A stretch of 64,000 bases of DNA from Rhizobacter terrae (GCF_003852895.1 NZ_QUSW01000003.1:248001-312000); one strand, 5' to 3'. Counted from the first letter of the stretch, positions 1-14,307 are shown. The notes: generated by a model not told the origin, from the letters alone. Numbers and translations: made by a program.

Positions 1-770
1 AGCCCGACATCGGCCGCGACGGCCACTGGTGCGCAGCCGGCCGCGAGCAACTGCTTGGCGCGGAACAGGCGCAAGGCCATCAGCACCTGGTGGGGCGTGG
101 CGTGATGACGGGCCTTGAAGCGACGCTGGAAGTGGAAGGGGCTGAGGTCGGCAACGGCCGCCAAGTCGTCCAGGCTGAGGGAATCGGCCAGCCGGTCACG
201 CATCAGGGTGATGGCGCGATCCAGCGCAGAATCGCTCCCGACAGGCGTGGCCTGCCCTGGCCCCGCGCCTCTTGCCAGCGGGCGCACGGCATCGAGCAGT
301 TCCATCAAGGCGCCATCGCGCGCCAAGGCATCGTCGGCCTGCCACATCGACGCCAGCAGTGCGTTGAGGCGTTGTGCCACCGCCGGCTCATGCGCCACCG
401 GCTCGGCGAACCACCATCCGCGCTCGCCGGTCACCGCCTCCACGACCCGAGGCTCGATGTAGATCATGCGGTAGCGCCAGCCCTGAGGCGTCTCGGCGCG
501 GCCGGTGTGCAGCACATCGGGGTTCATGAGCACCACCGACTGCGCCGGCGCGAGGTGGTCGCTGCCGCGGTAGCGGAATCGCTCGACGCCGGCCTCGATC
601 GCGCCCAGCCCGAAGCCCTCATGCACATGCGGATCGAAGGCGAAGCGCACGATGTGCGCCTGGTACAGCTCGATGCCTTCGCGATGCATCCGCTTGAACT
701 GCGCCGCATCGTGCGGATGGTCGAACCGTGCGGGAACGGCCGCGCATTCGGGCAACCGCTCCCCGTCCAT
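1..770 (-). CDS. AraC-family transcriptional regulator (cut by window edge)
   Basis: The frame runs from ATG at 770 to the window edge with no stop, so 256 residues are seen and the C-terminus is missing. The first ~170 residues look like an AraC-type ligand-binding cupin (HMHEGFGLGAIEAG, VLMNPDVLHTGRAE). From about residue 190 the first helix-turn-helix of the AraC DNA-binding domain follows (SLSLDDLAAVADLSPFHFQR). Its ATG shares one base with the stop of the upstream peptidase gene (TGATG), which suggests translational coupling. The effector is unknown; regulators of this shape often control a neighbouring exporter or metabolic gene, here perhaps beyond the window. Confidence 0.85.
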   Translation of the reverse strand, partial: MDGERLPECAAVPARFDHPHDAAQFKRMHREGIELYQAHIVRFAFDPHVHEGFGLGAIEAGVERFRYRGSDHLAPAQSVVLMNPDVLHTGRAETPQGWRYRMIYIEPRVVEAVTGERGWWFAEPVAHEPAVAQRLNALLASMWQADDALARDGALMELLDAVRPLARGAGPGQATPVGSDSALDRAITLMRDRLADSLSLDDLAAVADLSPFHFQRRFKARHHATPHQVLMALRLFRAKQLLAAGCAPVAVAADVG

Positions 771-2851
771 CACCACACCTTGCAGACCTTGTCGCGCACC
801 ATCGGCTGGCCCGGCTTGCACGAGAACGCGCGGGCGAACTCGGGCATGTTGGACACCACGCCGTTGACGCGGTACCTGGACGGCGAATGCGGGTCCGTCA
901 GCGCCTGCAGGCGCAGCGTCTCGGGGCGGACGTTGCTGCAGGCCCATTGCGCCATGCCGATGAAGAAGCGCTGGTCGGGCGTGAAGCCGTCGATGTCCGA
1001 TAGCTTCTGGCCGGCCGTGGTCGCCTTCCACGCCACGTAGGCGAGGATGGTGCCGCCGAAATCAGCCACGTCTTCGCCCAGCGTGAGCTTGCCGTTGATC
1101 TTGACGTCGTCCACGACGGTGTAGCCCGAATACTGATCCACGATGCAGGAGGTGCGCTTGACGAATTCGTCGGCGTCCTTCTTCGTCCACCAGTCGCGAA
1201 GGTTTCCGCGCGCGTCGAACTGCCTGCCTTCGTCGTCGAAGCCGTGGGTCAGCTCATGGCCGATGGTCGCGCCGGTGTTGCCGAAGTTGGGGGCGTCGTC
1301 CATCTTCGGATCGAACAGCGGCGGCTGCAAGATGCCCGCGGGGAAGTTGATGTCATTCATCTGCGCGTTGTAGTAGGCATTCACCGTGGGCGGCGTCATG
1401 CCCCACTCGCTGCGGTCCACCGGCTTGCCGATCTTGGCCAGCTCCCGCCGCGCCTCGAAGGTCTGCGCGCGCTGCACGTTGCCGAAGAAGTCGCCCGGCT
1501 TCACCTCCAGTGCCGAGTAGTCGCGCCACTTCTCGGGGTAGCCGATCTTGTTGACCAGCGAGTGCAGTTTCTCCAGCGCCGCCTTCTTGGTGGGGGCGCT
1601 CATCCAGTCGAGGTTGTTGATGCGGCCTTCCATCGCGACCTCGATCGCACGGGTCATGTCGGCCGCGCGCTGCTTGGTCTCGGGCGCGAAGGTGCGCTTG
1701 GCGAAGACCTGGCCCAGCGCCTCGCCCAGGTCACGGTCGACGGCGCGCACGCAGGTCTTCCAGCGCGGGGGCATCTTCTCCACACCTCGCAGCTTGGTCG
1801 AGAAGAAGTCGAAGTTGGCCTGCGCGAAGGGTTTGGCGAGGTTGGCCGCCTGCGCATCGACGACCTTCCAGCGCAGGTAGGTCTTCCAGTCGGCGAGCGA
1901 GCGCTTGGCCAGCAGGCGGTCGAGCTTCTTGTAGAAGGCCGGCTGCGTGACGTTGATGCTTTGCGAGGTGGACACGTCCAGCGCCCTGAAGTACGTGGCC
2001 CAGTCGAAGTGCGGCGCCGTCTTCTTGAGTTGCGCGAAGCTCATGCGGTGGTAGATCTTGTGCGGATCGCGCTGCTCTTCCCGGGTGAGCGAGGACTTCG
2101 CAAGGTCGGTCTCCATCGCCACCACCACGATCGCATTGCCCGCGGCCGTCTCCTTCGAATCGCCCAGCAGTTCGAACATGCGCGCGACGTGCGCCTGGTA
2201 GGCACGGCGGATGTCCTTGGACTTGGCGTCCATCTTCAGGTACTGGTCGCGGTCGGGCAGGCCCAGCCCGCCGGCGTCGGCAATGGGAATGACCTGCGCG
2301 GAGTCGGCATAGTCCTGGTCCGAGCCGAAGCGGAACATCGCGTTGTCGGTGCCGGTCAGGTGCAGCCAGCCGATCAGCCCGGCCGCATCCTTGGGCGACT
2401 TCAGCTGCGCCACGCGCTGCAGTGCGGCCTCGATGGGCTTGGCGCCCGCCGCGTCGATGACGCCTTCATCCATGCAGGCGGCGAAGTAGTCACCCGTCTT
2501 CTGCTCCGACGGCGTGCGATCGGCGCGCGGCGCGGACACCTCGTTGAGCAGGCCCCAGAGGTAGTGCAGGTTCTCGTCGTGCAGCTTGCCGTACACGCTC
2601 CAGCTGGACTGGTCGGCCGGAATCGGGTGCTTCTGCTGCCAGCCGCCGCAGGCGTACTGGTAGAAGTCCACGCAGGCGTTGGCGCTGGGGTCCATCGAGC
2701 CCTGGTCCAGGCTCGGCGAGTACGGCAGCGCGGTCAGCGGTGCGTCGGCGGGCTTGGCATCCTGGGCAAATCCGCTGGTGAAAGTGACGGAGCTGACCAG
2801 GGCGATCGACGCGGCGATCGCCACGCGCGTGAGGGAACGGCAGGAAGTCAT
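770..2851 (-). CDS. M13 family zinc metallopeptidase (neprilysin/PepO-like)
   Basis: Predicted exported zinc endopeptidase of 693 residues, typical M13 length. An N-terminal hydrophobic signal (IAASIALVSSVTFTSGFA) is followed by the M13 N-domain. The C-terminal catalytic domain has VNAYYN, the zinc site HELTH near residue 532 followed by GFDDEGRQFD, and GEDVADFGG near 592 for the third zinc ligand Glu. The usual sequence there is GENIAD, so Asp/Phe substitutions are present. It ends in CKVW, the usual M13 tail. I chose ATG 2851 over an upstream ATG at 2899 because it directly starts the signal peptide. Family role: cleavage of oligopeptides in the periplasm; substrate unknown. The gene overlaps the AraC gene downstream by one base. 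Confidence 0.93.
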   Translation of the reverse strand: MTSCRSLTRVAIAASIALVSSVTFTSGFAQDAKPADAPLTALPYSPSLDQGSMDPSANACVDFYQYACGGWQQKHPIPADQSSWSVYGKLHDENLHYLWGLLNEVSAPRADRTPSEQKTGDYFAACMDEGVIDAAGAKPIEAALQRVAQLKSPKDAAGLIGWLHLTGTDNAMFRFGSDQDYADSAQVIPIADAGGLGLPDRDQYLKMDAKSKDIRRAYQAHVARMFELLGDSKETAAGNAIVVVAMETDLAKSSLTREEQRDPHKIYHRMSFAQLKKTAPHFDWATYFRALDVSTSQSINVTQPAFYKKLDRLLAKRSLADWKTYLRWKVVDAQAANLAKPFAQANFDFFSTKLRGVEKMPPRWKTCVRAVDRDLGEALGQVFAKRTFAPETKQRAADMTRAIEVAMEGRINNLDWMSAPTKKAALEKLHSLVNKIGYPEKWRDYSALEVKPGDFFGNVQRAQTFEARRELAKIGKPVDRSEWGMTPPTVNAYYNAQMNDINFPAGILQPPLFDPKMDDAPNFGNTGATIGHELTHGFDDEGRQFDARGNLRDWWTKKDADEFVKRTSCIVDQYSGYTVVDDVKINGKLTLGEDVADFGGTILAYVAWKATTAGQKLSDIDGFTPDQRFFIGMAQWACSNVRPETLRLQALTDPHSPSRYRVNGVVSNMPEFARAFSCKPGQPMVRDKVCKVW

Positions 2852-2919
2852 GGGCTGCGGCACCTTGTGGGTGCTGTGTTCAGACGAAGCCACGAGCATG
2901 CCACGGCCGCACGGGACAC

Positions 2920-3255
2920 TCAGTGAGCCTTGCCCTTGGGACGCTCCATCTGCGCACCCGGCGCGTGGAAGGCGACTTGTTCGGCCACCAGGTTGCCTTC
3001 GTCAGGGGCGATCAGCTCGGTGCGCATGGCAATGGCCACCGAGGCGGGGTTGACCTTGCTGCTCGGGTGCGCCGCCGCCTCCACCATCTGCCGGTACAGG
3101 TTGGCCGGCAGCAGCATCGCCAGCTCCAGGCTGAGCTCGTTGGCCCGGTCGTAGTCGTCCATCGGCGAGTTCTTGTCCAGCGAGCCGGCCAGCACGAGGT
3201 ACATGGAGACCTTCTCGGCCAGGTCGAGCTTTTCGCGGGCGGGCAGGTTTTTCAT
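2920..3255 (-). CDS. Hypothetical protein, 111 aa
   Basis: Small soluble, mostly helical protein with no signal peptide or membrane segment. It begins MKNLPAREKLDLAEKVSMYL and ends in a basic MERPKGKAH tail. I do not recognise a family. It has a good ribosome site just upstream (GGAGGCACCCC before ATG 3255). It precedes the M13 peptidase on the same strand with a 68-base gap, so cotranscription is possible. Coding character (GC-rich third positions, clean frame) supports a real gene. Confidence 0.6.
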   Translation of the reverse strand: MKNLPAREKLDLAEKVSMYLVLAGSLDKNSPMDDYDRANELSLELAMLLPANLYRQMVEAAAHPSSKVNPASVAIAMRTELIAPDEGNLVAEQVAFHAPGAQMERPKGKAH

Positions 3256-3354
3256 GGGGTGCCTCCGTGGGTGAGGGGCGAGGGTAACGCAGGCGCGCCG
3301 CCATGAACCAGATCATCTGAATGGCTTGCCCTGATCCGCCGGGCCTGCTCCCAT

Positions 3355-3389
3355 GAAAAAGCCCCCAGGCGCTCACAGCGCTTGGGGGC
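3355..3389 (-). terminator. Rho-independent terminator of the glycerol uptake operon
   Basis: A 13-bp stem (arms 3361-3373 and 3377-3389, one G-T wobble) with a 3-base loop is followed on the minus strand by six T (3360-3355). It lies about 75 bases after the glpV stop and would end the long minus-strand glp transcript. Confidence 0.9.
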
Positions 3390-3462
3390 ATCAAAAGCGG
3401 CCACGGGTCAATGACAGCCGCTCACTTCTGGTTCCCTGAGGAACAGAACAGGAGAGAAACGC

Positions 3463-5196
<1,734 letters not shown>

Positions 5197-5282
5197 TTGT
5201 GTCTCCTCAAGAGCTTCCCATTTCATCGCTTGGACGAACCGGCTGGGAAGGAAGAGCCGGCTCCCCTTTCTCTCGTAAAGCG

Positions 5283-5591
5283 TCAACCCTTGCGCAGGAT
5301 GAAGGTGAGCAAGAGCATCGAGATGACGAAACTGATCCACACCGACGGTTCCTGGTCCAGCGAGAACCAGGTGACCATCTTTTCGCTGAGTGCGACGAAC
5401 ATCAGGTTCACGTAGGCCGCGCTGAGCAGGCCGATGAACAGGCGGTCGCCGCGGGTGGTTTCCATGGGCAGGAAGCCCTTGCGCATCGTGGTGGGCGACT
5501 TGATCTCCCACACCGTCATGCCGACGAGCATGAGCACGATGCAGGAGAAGAAGACCGCCACGGGCAGGGTCCAGGCCATCCAGTCGAACAT
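5283..5591 (-). CDS. glpU: Small membrane protein of glycerol ABC importer (DUF2160, GlpU-like)
   Basis: A 102-residue protein with three predicted membrane helices (about residues 7-26, 50-68 and 80-99). It matches the DUF2160/GlpU type found between the permease and SBP genes of glycerol ABC operons. Its exact role is not established; it may be an accessory membrane subunit. It sits 10 bases after glpQ and 86 bases before glpV on the same strand. The position and size are characteristic and are the main evidence. Confidence 0.85.
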   Translation of the reverse strand: MFDWMAWTLPVAVFFSCIVLMLVGMTVWEIKSPTTMRKGFLPMETTRGDRLFIGLLSAAYVNLMFVALSEKMVTWFSLDQEPSVWISFVISMLLLTFILRKG

Positions 5592-5601
5592 TGCTTTCTC
5601 C

Positions 5602-6406
5602 TCAGACGCGGCCCATCGCGAAGCCCTTCGCGATGTAGTGGCGGACGAACCAGATGACGATGGCGCCCGGCACGATGGTGAGCACGCCAGCCGCGGCCAG
5701 CACGCCCCAGTCCATGCCTGACGCGCTCACGGTGCGCGTCATCGTCGCGACGATGGGCTTGGCGTTCACGCTCGTCAACGTGCGGGCCATCAGGAGCTCC
5801 ACCCAGCTGAACATGAAGCAGAAGAACGCCGCCACGCCCACACCGGCCTTGATCAGCGGAATGAACACCGTCAGGAAGAAGCGCGGGAACGAGTAGCCGT
5901 CGATGTAGGCCGTCTCGTCGATCTCGCGCGGGATGCCGCTCATGAAGCCTTCGAGGATCCACACCGCCAGCGGCACGTTGAACAAGAGGTGTGCGAGCGC
6001 CACCGCGATGTGCGTGTCCATCAGGCCCAGCGTGGTGTAGAGCTGGAAGAAGGGCAGCAGGAACACCGCGGGCGGCGTCATGCGGTTGGTCAGCAGCCAG
6101 AAGAAGACGTGCTTGTCACCCAGGAAGCTGTAGCGCGAGAACGCATAGGCCGCGGGCAGCGCGACGATGAGCGAGACGACCGTGTTGATCGCCACGTAGA
6201 TCATCGAGTTGATGTAGCCCGAGTACCAGCTCTCGTCGGTGAAGATCGTCTTGTAGTGGTCCCAGGTGAAGTGCTGCGGGAACAGGCTGAAGGTCGAAAG
6301 GATCTCCTCGTTCGTCTTGAACGACATGTTGACCATCCAGTACACCGGCAGGATGGCGAAGACGAGGTAGAGGATCAGGAAGATGACCCGCTTCTGGAAG
6401 CGCTGG

Positions 6407-6414
<8 letters not shown>
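5602..6414 (-). CDS. glpQ: Glycerol ABC transporter permease (GlpQ-like, MalG type)
   Basis: Inner-membrane permease of 270 residues, usual for the MalG/CUT1 family. The N-terminal helix (VIFLILYLVFAILPVYWMV) is followed by about five more helices. An EAA-loop region (EIDETAYIDGYSFPRFFLTV) carries the conserved Gly that docks to the ATPase. Its start overlaps the glpP stop by 8 bases, so the two permeases are probably made together as a heterodimer. Glycerol as substrate is inferred from the glp context. Confidence 0.9.
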
Positions 6415-8367
<1,953 letters not shown>

Positions 8368-8368
8368 G

Positions 8369-9439
8369 TCAGCGCGCCTCCAGGAAAGGGGCCACGAGCA
8401 GGTTGCCCGCGGCATCGAACACATAAACCTGCGACGGGTTCAGGTACAGCGTGATGGACTCGGCCAGGTTGAACTGGTGTACGCCGGTGAGCTGGGCCAC
8501 CAGTTCACCGATGGCCGTGTCCACGTGGACGAAGGTGTCGGAGCCGGAGATCTCGGCCAGCTCCACCTTGCCGGGCAGCGCCAGGTCACCCTCGCGCTGG
8601 TGGACACGCAGGGCGCTGGCGCGAACGCCGATGGTCAAGGCCGACGTGCTCGCCGCCGGCAGCGGCACCGACAGGTTCACGCCGGCTTGGAGCGTGACGC
8701 CGATGGACGCCGCCGTGCCCGGCAGCAGGTTCATCGGCGGGTCGCTGAAGGCGCGCGCCACGCGGATCGACTTGGGCTTGTGGAACACCTCGGCCGTCGG
8801 GCCGTACTGCAGCAGTTCGCCCTGGTCCAGCACGGCGGTGTAGCCGCCCAGCAGCAACGCCTCGGTGGGCTCGGTGGTGGCATAGACCACCGTGGATTCG
8901 CCCGTCGCGAACAGCTGCGACAGCTCTTCTCGGAGTTCCTCGCGCAGCTTGTAGTCCAGGTTCACCAGCGGCTCGTCGAGCAGCATCAGCGGCGCCTTCT
9001 TCGCGAGTGCCCGGGCCAGGGCCACACGCTGCTGCTGCCCGCCGGACAGTTCCGCCGGCAGCCGCTTGAGGAAGGGCTCGATGTGAAGCTTCTTCGCCAG
9101 CTCCGCCACGCGTTCTGCGATGCCCTTCTCGCCGCGCAGCTTCAGCGGCGAAGCGATGTTGTCGGCCACCGTCATGGACGGGTAGTTGATGAATTGCTGG
9201 TAGACCATGGACACGTTGCGGTCGCGCACCGACTTGCCGGTGACGTCCTGTCCGTCGGCCAGCACGCGGCCCTTGGTGGGCGCGTCCAGTCCTGCCATCA
9301 CGCGCATCAGCGAGGTCTTGCCGGCCTGCGTGGCGCCGAGCAACACCGTCACCGCGCGCGGGACGAGCGTGAGGTCCATCGGGTACAGGTGGGTCTGCGC
9401 TCCCACCTGTTTTTCGATGCGTTCAAGCATCAGTTCCAT
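8369..9439 (-). CDS. glpS: Glycerol ABC transporter ATP-binding protein (GlpS-like)
   Basis: ABC ATPase of 356 residues with a canonical set: Walker A GATQAGKTS, Q-loop YQQF, signature LSGGQQQRVALARAL, and Walker B LMLLDEP. A C-terminal TOBE-like domain follows. It is the catalytically complete partner of the degenerate GlpT in a heterodimeric ATPase. The start ATG 9439 lies inside the end of glpD (10-base overlap), consistent with one transcript starting at glpD. Confidence 0.92.
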   Translation of the reverse strand: MELMLERIEKQVGAQTHLYPMDLTLVPRAVTVLLGATQAGKTSLMRVMAGLDAPTKGRVLADGQDVTGKSVRDRNVSMVYQQFINYPSMTVADNIASPLKLRGEKGIAERVAELAKKLHIEPFLKRLPAELSGGQQQRVALARALAKKAPLMLLDEPLVNLDYKLREELREELSQLFATGESTVVYATTEPTEALLLGGYTAVLDQGELLQYGPTAEVFHKPKSIRVARAFSDPPMNLLPGTAASIGVTLQAGVNLSVPLPAASTSALTIGVRASALRVHQREGDLALPGKVELAEISGSDTFVHVDTAIGELVAQLTGVHQFNLAESITLYLNPSQVYVFDAAGNLLVAPFLEAR

Positions 9440-11025
9440 GTCATCTCCGAACGTGCCTTTCCGGCGCCAGCCGTCTGTGCGGCCATGGGTTCCCAATTCG
9501 ATTCGCACCACTGCGCCACCGCCGCGCGTTGCGCGGCATCCAGATGCAAGCCGAGCTTGGTGCGCCGCCACAGCACGTCGTCGGCGCTGCGCGCCCACTC
9601 GTGCTGGTGCAGGTAGCGAAGCTCCGCCTCATGAAGGCCGGGCACCACGAGCGGGCCCAGGCCGTTCTTCAGCAGCAGGTCGGCCCGCGCGCCGTAGTTG
9701 CGCGCCAGGCGACGGATCAGCGTCGGGTCGACGTCCGGGTGCCGCGCGGCCAGCGCCTGCGTGAAGCGCTGGATGTCGGTGTCGGGCCGCTGGGCCGCGC
9801 CGATCCACGGGCCCAGGTCGCCACCGGGCAGGTAGGCATGGCGCGTCCAGGCGCCACGCTTGGCGCCGAGCGATGGCGCGAGCCTGTCGGCGGCCTCCTC
9901 GGCCAGCTTGCGGAAGGTGGTGATCTTGCCGCCCCACACCGACATCAGCGGCGCTTGTGCGGTGTCCAGGTCCAGCAGGTAGTCGCGCGTCACGGCGGAC
10001 GGATCGCCCGAGTCGTCATCCAGCAGCGGGCGCACGCCGGAGTAGCTCCACACCACGTCGGCCGGCGTGATGGCGCGGGCGAAATAGCGGCTCGCCTGCT
10101 CGCACAGGTACTGCGTTTCGCCGGCGTCGATGCGCGCTTCGCCGACGGCACCGTCGTGCTCCACGTCGGTCGTGCCGATCAGCGTGAACTCGCCTTCGTA
10201 GGGAATCGCGAAGATGATGCGGCGGTCGGTGTTCTGGAAAATGTAGGCGTAGTCGTGGTCGAAGAGCTTGGGCACCACGATGTGGCTGCCCTTGACCAGG
10301 CGCAGCGACTTCGGGTCGCGCACGTGCGCATGCTCGGCGAGGAACTGGCCGGTCCACGGCCCCGCTGCATTCACCAGCGAGCGTGCCGAAACCACACGCT
10401 GGTCGCCCGTCACCTCGTTGCGAAGCGTCGCCCGCCAATGCGTGTCGCCGCGCTGCGCATCGATGCAGCGCCAGCGCGTGAGCACCTCGGCACCGTGGGT
10501 GGCCGCGTCGATGGCGTTGAGCACCACCAGGCGCGCATCGTCCACCCAGCCGTCCGAATACTCGAAGCCGCGCGTGAACCCCGGCTTGAGCGGCGCGCCG
10601 CTCGGGTGCTCATGCAGCTTGACCGTGTTCGAGCCGGCCAGCACTTCGCGGCGGGCCAGGTGGTCGTACAGGAAGAGGCCCGCACGGATCATCCACACCG
10701 GGCGCATGCCGGGATCGTGCGGCATGACGAAGCGCATGGGCCGCATGATGTGCGGCGCACTCTTGAGCAGCACCTCGCGCTCGGCCAGCGCCTTGCGCAC
10801 CAGCGAGAACTCGTAGTACTCCAGGTAGCGCAGGCCACCGTGGATCAGCTTCGTGGATGCCGACGACGTGTGCTGCGCAAGATCGTCCTTCTCGCACAGG
10901 AGCACGGACAGGCCTCGCCCCGCGAGGTCGCGTGCGATGCCGGCGCCATTGATGCCGCCGCCCACCACCAGGGCGTCGACGGACGACACCTCAGGACTCC
11001 AGCCGGGATGCCGGGGCTGATTCAA
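9430..11025 (-). CDS. glpD: Glycerol-3-phosphate dehydrogenase, FAD-dependent
   Basis: Aerobic glycerol-3-phosphate dehydrogenase of 531 residues. It oxidises glycerol-3-phosphate to dihydroxyacetone phosphate and passes electrons to quinone at the inner membrane. The N-terminal FAD-binding Rossmann motif reads ALVVGGGINGAGIARDLAGR, followed by SSASTKLIHGGLRYLE; a C-terminal DAO_C domain is present. I chose TTG 11025 because a GAGGAG site lies 7 bases upstream; the open frame reaches further back but runs through the operator region. It is the first gene of the minus-strand glp operon, with GlpR-like sites directly upstream. Confidence 0.93.
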   Translation of the reverse strand: MNQPRHPGWSPEVSSVDALVVGGGINGAGIARDLAGRGLSVLLCEKDDLAQHTSSASTKLIHGGLRYLEYYEFSLVRKALAEREVLLKSAPHIMRPMRFVMPHDPGMRPVWMIRAGLFLYDHLARREVLAGSNTVKLHEHPSGAPLKPGFTRGFEYSDGWVDDARLVVLNAIDAATHGAEVLTRWRCIDAQRGDTHWRATLRNEVTGDQRVVSARSLVNAAGPWTGQFLAEHAHVRDPKSLRLVKGSHIVVPKLFDHDYAYIFQNTDRRIIFAIPYEGEFTLIGTTDVEHDGAVGEARIDAGETQYLCEQASRYFARAITPADVVWSYSGVRPLLDDDSGDPSAVTRDYLLDLDTAQAPLMSVWGGKITTFRKLAEEAADRLAPSLGAKRGAWTRHAYLPGGDLGPWIGAAQRPDTDIQRFTQALAARHPDVDPTLIRRLARNYGARADLLLKNGLGPLVVPGLHEAELRYLHQHEWARSADDVLWRRTKLGLHLDAAQRAAVAQWCESNWEPMAAQTAGAGKARSEMTWN

Positions 11026-11053
11026 CCAATCACTCCTCAGGAGGTCAAAAAGA

Positions 11054-11088
11054 AACGAACATCCCGAGATGTTCGTTTTCGTTCGTTT
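11054..11088. promoter_or_regulatory. GlpR (DeoR-family) operator sites in the glpD/glpR divergent region
   Basis: Arms AACGAACAT (11054-11062) and ATGTTCGTT (11069-11077) form a perfect 9-bp inverted repeat. The second arm also continues as ATGTTCGTTTTCGTTCGT, close to the GlpR consensus built from ATGTTCG half-sites facing CGAACAT. A further CGAACGAA lies at 11121-11128. The placement between glpD and glpR fits repression by GlpR, relieved by glycerol-3-phosphate (family knowledge). Confidence 0.8.
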
Positions 11089-11148
11089 CGTGTTCTTCTT
11101 TTTTCGTTTTATCGCAGAAGCGAACGAATTGCAAGCTCGCAATCCACC

Positions 11149-11214
11149 ATGGATTTCCCTGATTCGCTCGCTATGCTGCCCGCCATGCGCACTCAGAACA
11201 TGTCGCTTGAATGA
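11149..11214 (+). CDS. Short upstream ORF overlapping the glpR start (21 codons)
   Basis: An ATG at 11149 opens a 21-codon frame (MDFPDSLAMLPAM...) whose TGA overlaps the glpR ATG as ATGA. glpR itself has no convincing ribosome site, so this leader frame could feed ribosomes into glpR by termination-reinitiation. Translation of the frame is unproven; it may be fortuitous. Confidence 0.3.
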   Translation: MDFPDSLAMLPAMRTQNMSLE

Positions 11215-11978
11215 CACCCAATCCGCGCCAATCCTTGCTCCTGGACGAGGTGCGTGCTCGCGGCTCGGTGTCCGTGGAGGCTTTGTCGGACCAGTTCGGC
11301 GTGACCCTTCAAACGGTTCGTCGCGATGTCAAATTGCTTTCGGATGCAGGCCTTTTGGCGCGTTTCCACGGCGGCGTGCGCCTGCCCAGCTCGACCATCG
11401 AGAACATCGCCTACAGGCAGCGGCAGCAGCTCAACGAGAGCGGCAAGCAGCGCATCGCGAGGCAGGTGGCGAAGGCCGTGCCTCACGGCTGCTCGCTCAT
11501 CATCAACATCGGCACGACCACCGAGGCGATCGCGCGCGAGCTGCTGCACCACAAGGGCTTGCGCGTCATCACGAACAACCTGAACGTGGCGGCCATCCTG
11601 TCGGACAACCCCGAGTGCGAGGTCATCGTCGCCGGCGGCGTGGTGCGCTCGCGCGACCGCGGCATCGTGGGCGAAGTCACGGTGGACTTCATCAAGCAGT
11701 TCAAGGTGGACATCGGCCTCATCGGCATCTCGGGCATCGAGTCCGACGGCACGCTGCGCGACTTCGACTACCGCGAGGTGAACGTGGCGCGAGCCATCAT
11801 CGAGCACTCGCGCGAGGTGTGGCTGGCGGCCGACCACAGCAAGTTCAACCGGCCCGCGATGGTGGAGCTCGCGCAGCTCAGCCAGATCGACCGGCTGTTC
11901 ACGGACGCGCACCCCACCTCGCCCTTCCCCAGCCTGCTGCATGACGCAGGCGTGCAACTGACCATCAGCGATTCCTGA
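11211..11978 (+). CDS. glpR: DeoR-family repressor of glycerol genes
   Basis: A 255-residue DeoR-family protein. The N-terminal helix-turn-helix (residues ~5-57, [20 protein letters not shown]) is followed by a DeoR C-terminal sugar-phosphate sensor domain ([26 protein letters not shown]). It lies between glpD and glpK, divergent from the importer operon and 16 bases before glpK. By family and context it represses glp genes and senses glycerol-3-phosphate. The start ATG at 11211 matches the usual DeoR N-terminus. Confidence 0.93.
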   Translation: MTPNPRQSLLLDEVRARGSVSVEALSDQFGVTLQTVRRDVKLLSDAGLLARFHGGVRLPSSTIENIAYRQRQQLNESGKQRIARQVAKAVPHGCSLIINIGTTTEAIARELLHHKGLRVITNNLNVAAILSDNPECEVIVAGGVVRSRDRGIVGEVTVDFIKQFKVDIGLIGISGIESDGTLRDFDYREVNVARAIIEHSREVWLAADHSKFNRPAMVELAQLSQIDRLFTDAHPTSPFPSLLHDAGVQLTISDS

Positions 11979-11994
11979 TCGAGGCGCTCCAGCC

Positions 11995-13497
<1,503 letters not shown>

Positions 13498-13576
13498 CGC
13501 CTTTCCCGCAGGACGGCGCGCCGATGCCGCGCGCCGGACAAAGTGCATGCCGGCCCTTTTCATTTTGGTGCCTGTA

Positions 13577-13596
13577 GATATATCGTACGATACATC
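13577..13596. promoter_or_regulatory. Palindromic operator of the PadR/YqjI-like gene
   Basis: A perfect 12-bp core TATCGTACGATA (13581-13592) is extended to a 20-bp dyad with one mismatched pair. A further half-site ACGATAC lies at 13600-13606. It is centred about 35 bases before ATG 13621, a typical PadR self-repression position. Confidence 0.7.
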
Positions 13597-13620
13597 CAAC
13601 GATACCTTGAAAGGTTCATC

Positions 13621-14307
13621 ATGCACGACTTCCTGCGACGCTGCGGCTTCGACCTGCCGCACCACCACCATCGGCACGGCCACCGCCATGACCATCACTT
13701 CGGGCGCCACGGCCGGCACGGCCACGGGTTTGGCTTCGGACGGCACGGGGGCTTCGGCGGCGATGCCTCCATGGCCGGTTTCGGCGCCGGCCGCAAGATC
13801 AGCTCGGGCGACCTGCAGTTGCTCATCCTTGCCTTGCTGGCCGAGAAGCCGCGCCACGGCTATGAGCTGATCAAGGAACTCGACGAGCGCTCCAAGGGCT
13901 TTTACGTGCCCAGCCCCGGCATGGTCTACCCGGCGCTGAGCTACCTGGAGGAGACCGGCCTGGCCAGCGTGGACGCCGAGGGCACGAAGAAGCTCTATTC
14001 GGTGACGGTGGCAGGCCTGAGCCACCTGGACGAACACCGCGCCGCCGTCGACGCCATGCTGCAGCAACTCGCCTGGATCGGCGCGCGCATGGAGCGTGTG
14101 CGCGACGCGTTCGGCAGCGAGGACGAAGCCGGTTTCGACCCACGCGGGCGCGGGCGGCGCGGATTCATCGACGAACTGCATGACGCGATCCATGCCGTGC
14201 GCTCTGCCATCCGGGAAGTGGGCGACGAAGCCGACCAGCGGCGCGTGGCCGAGATTCTTCGCCGGGCCATCGAGGAGATCCGCCGAGGCCGCAAGGAAGG
14301 CGCCTAG
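13621..14307 (+). CDS. PadR-family regulator with His-rich N-terminus (YqjI-like, predicted nickel/iron sensor)
   Basis: A 228-residue protein. Residues ~13-50 are extremely rich in His and Gly (HHHHRHGHRHDHH). A PadR winged helix follows (LLILALLAEKPRHGYELIKE, PSPGMVYPALSYLEE), then a helical C-terminus with a run of Arg/Glu. This order is that of E. coli YqjI, a PadR repressor whose N-terminal extension binds nickel and which controls a ferric reductase. No yqjH-like reductase lies next to it here; pckG is downstream behind a terminator. A strong palindrome upstream suggests autoregulation. Metal identity is inferred from the homologue. Confidence 0.85.
   Translation: MHDFLRRCGFDLPHHHHRHGHRHDHHFGRHGRHGHGFGFGRHGGFGGDASMAGFGAGRKISSGDLQLLILALLAEKPRHGYELIKELDERSKGFYVPSPGMVYPALSYLEETGLASVDAEGTKKLYSVTVAGLSHLDEHRAAVDAMLQQLAWIGARMERVRDAFGSEDEAGFDPRGRGRRGFIDELHDAIHAVRSAIREVGDEADQRRVAEILRRAIEEIRRGRKEGA

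Noticed and set aside
90-1040. Long plus-strand frame opposite the AraC and M13 genes
   Set aside because: It is antisense to clear AraC and M13 domains and has no recognisable domain; a shadow typical of GC-rich DNA.
11026-11217. N-terminal extension of GlpD to 11217
   Set aside because: It would translate the GlpR operators and has Lys/Arg-rich low-complexity sequence; TTG 11025 has a GAGGAG site and begins just before the FAD motif.
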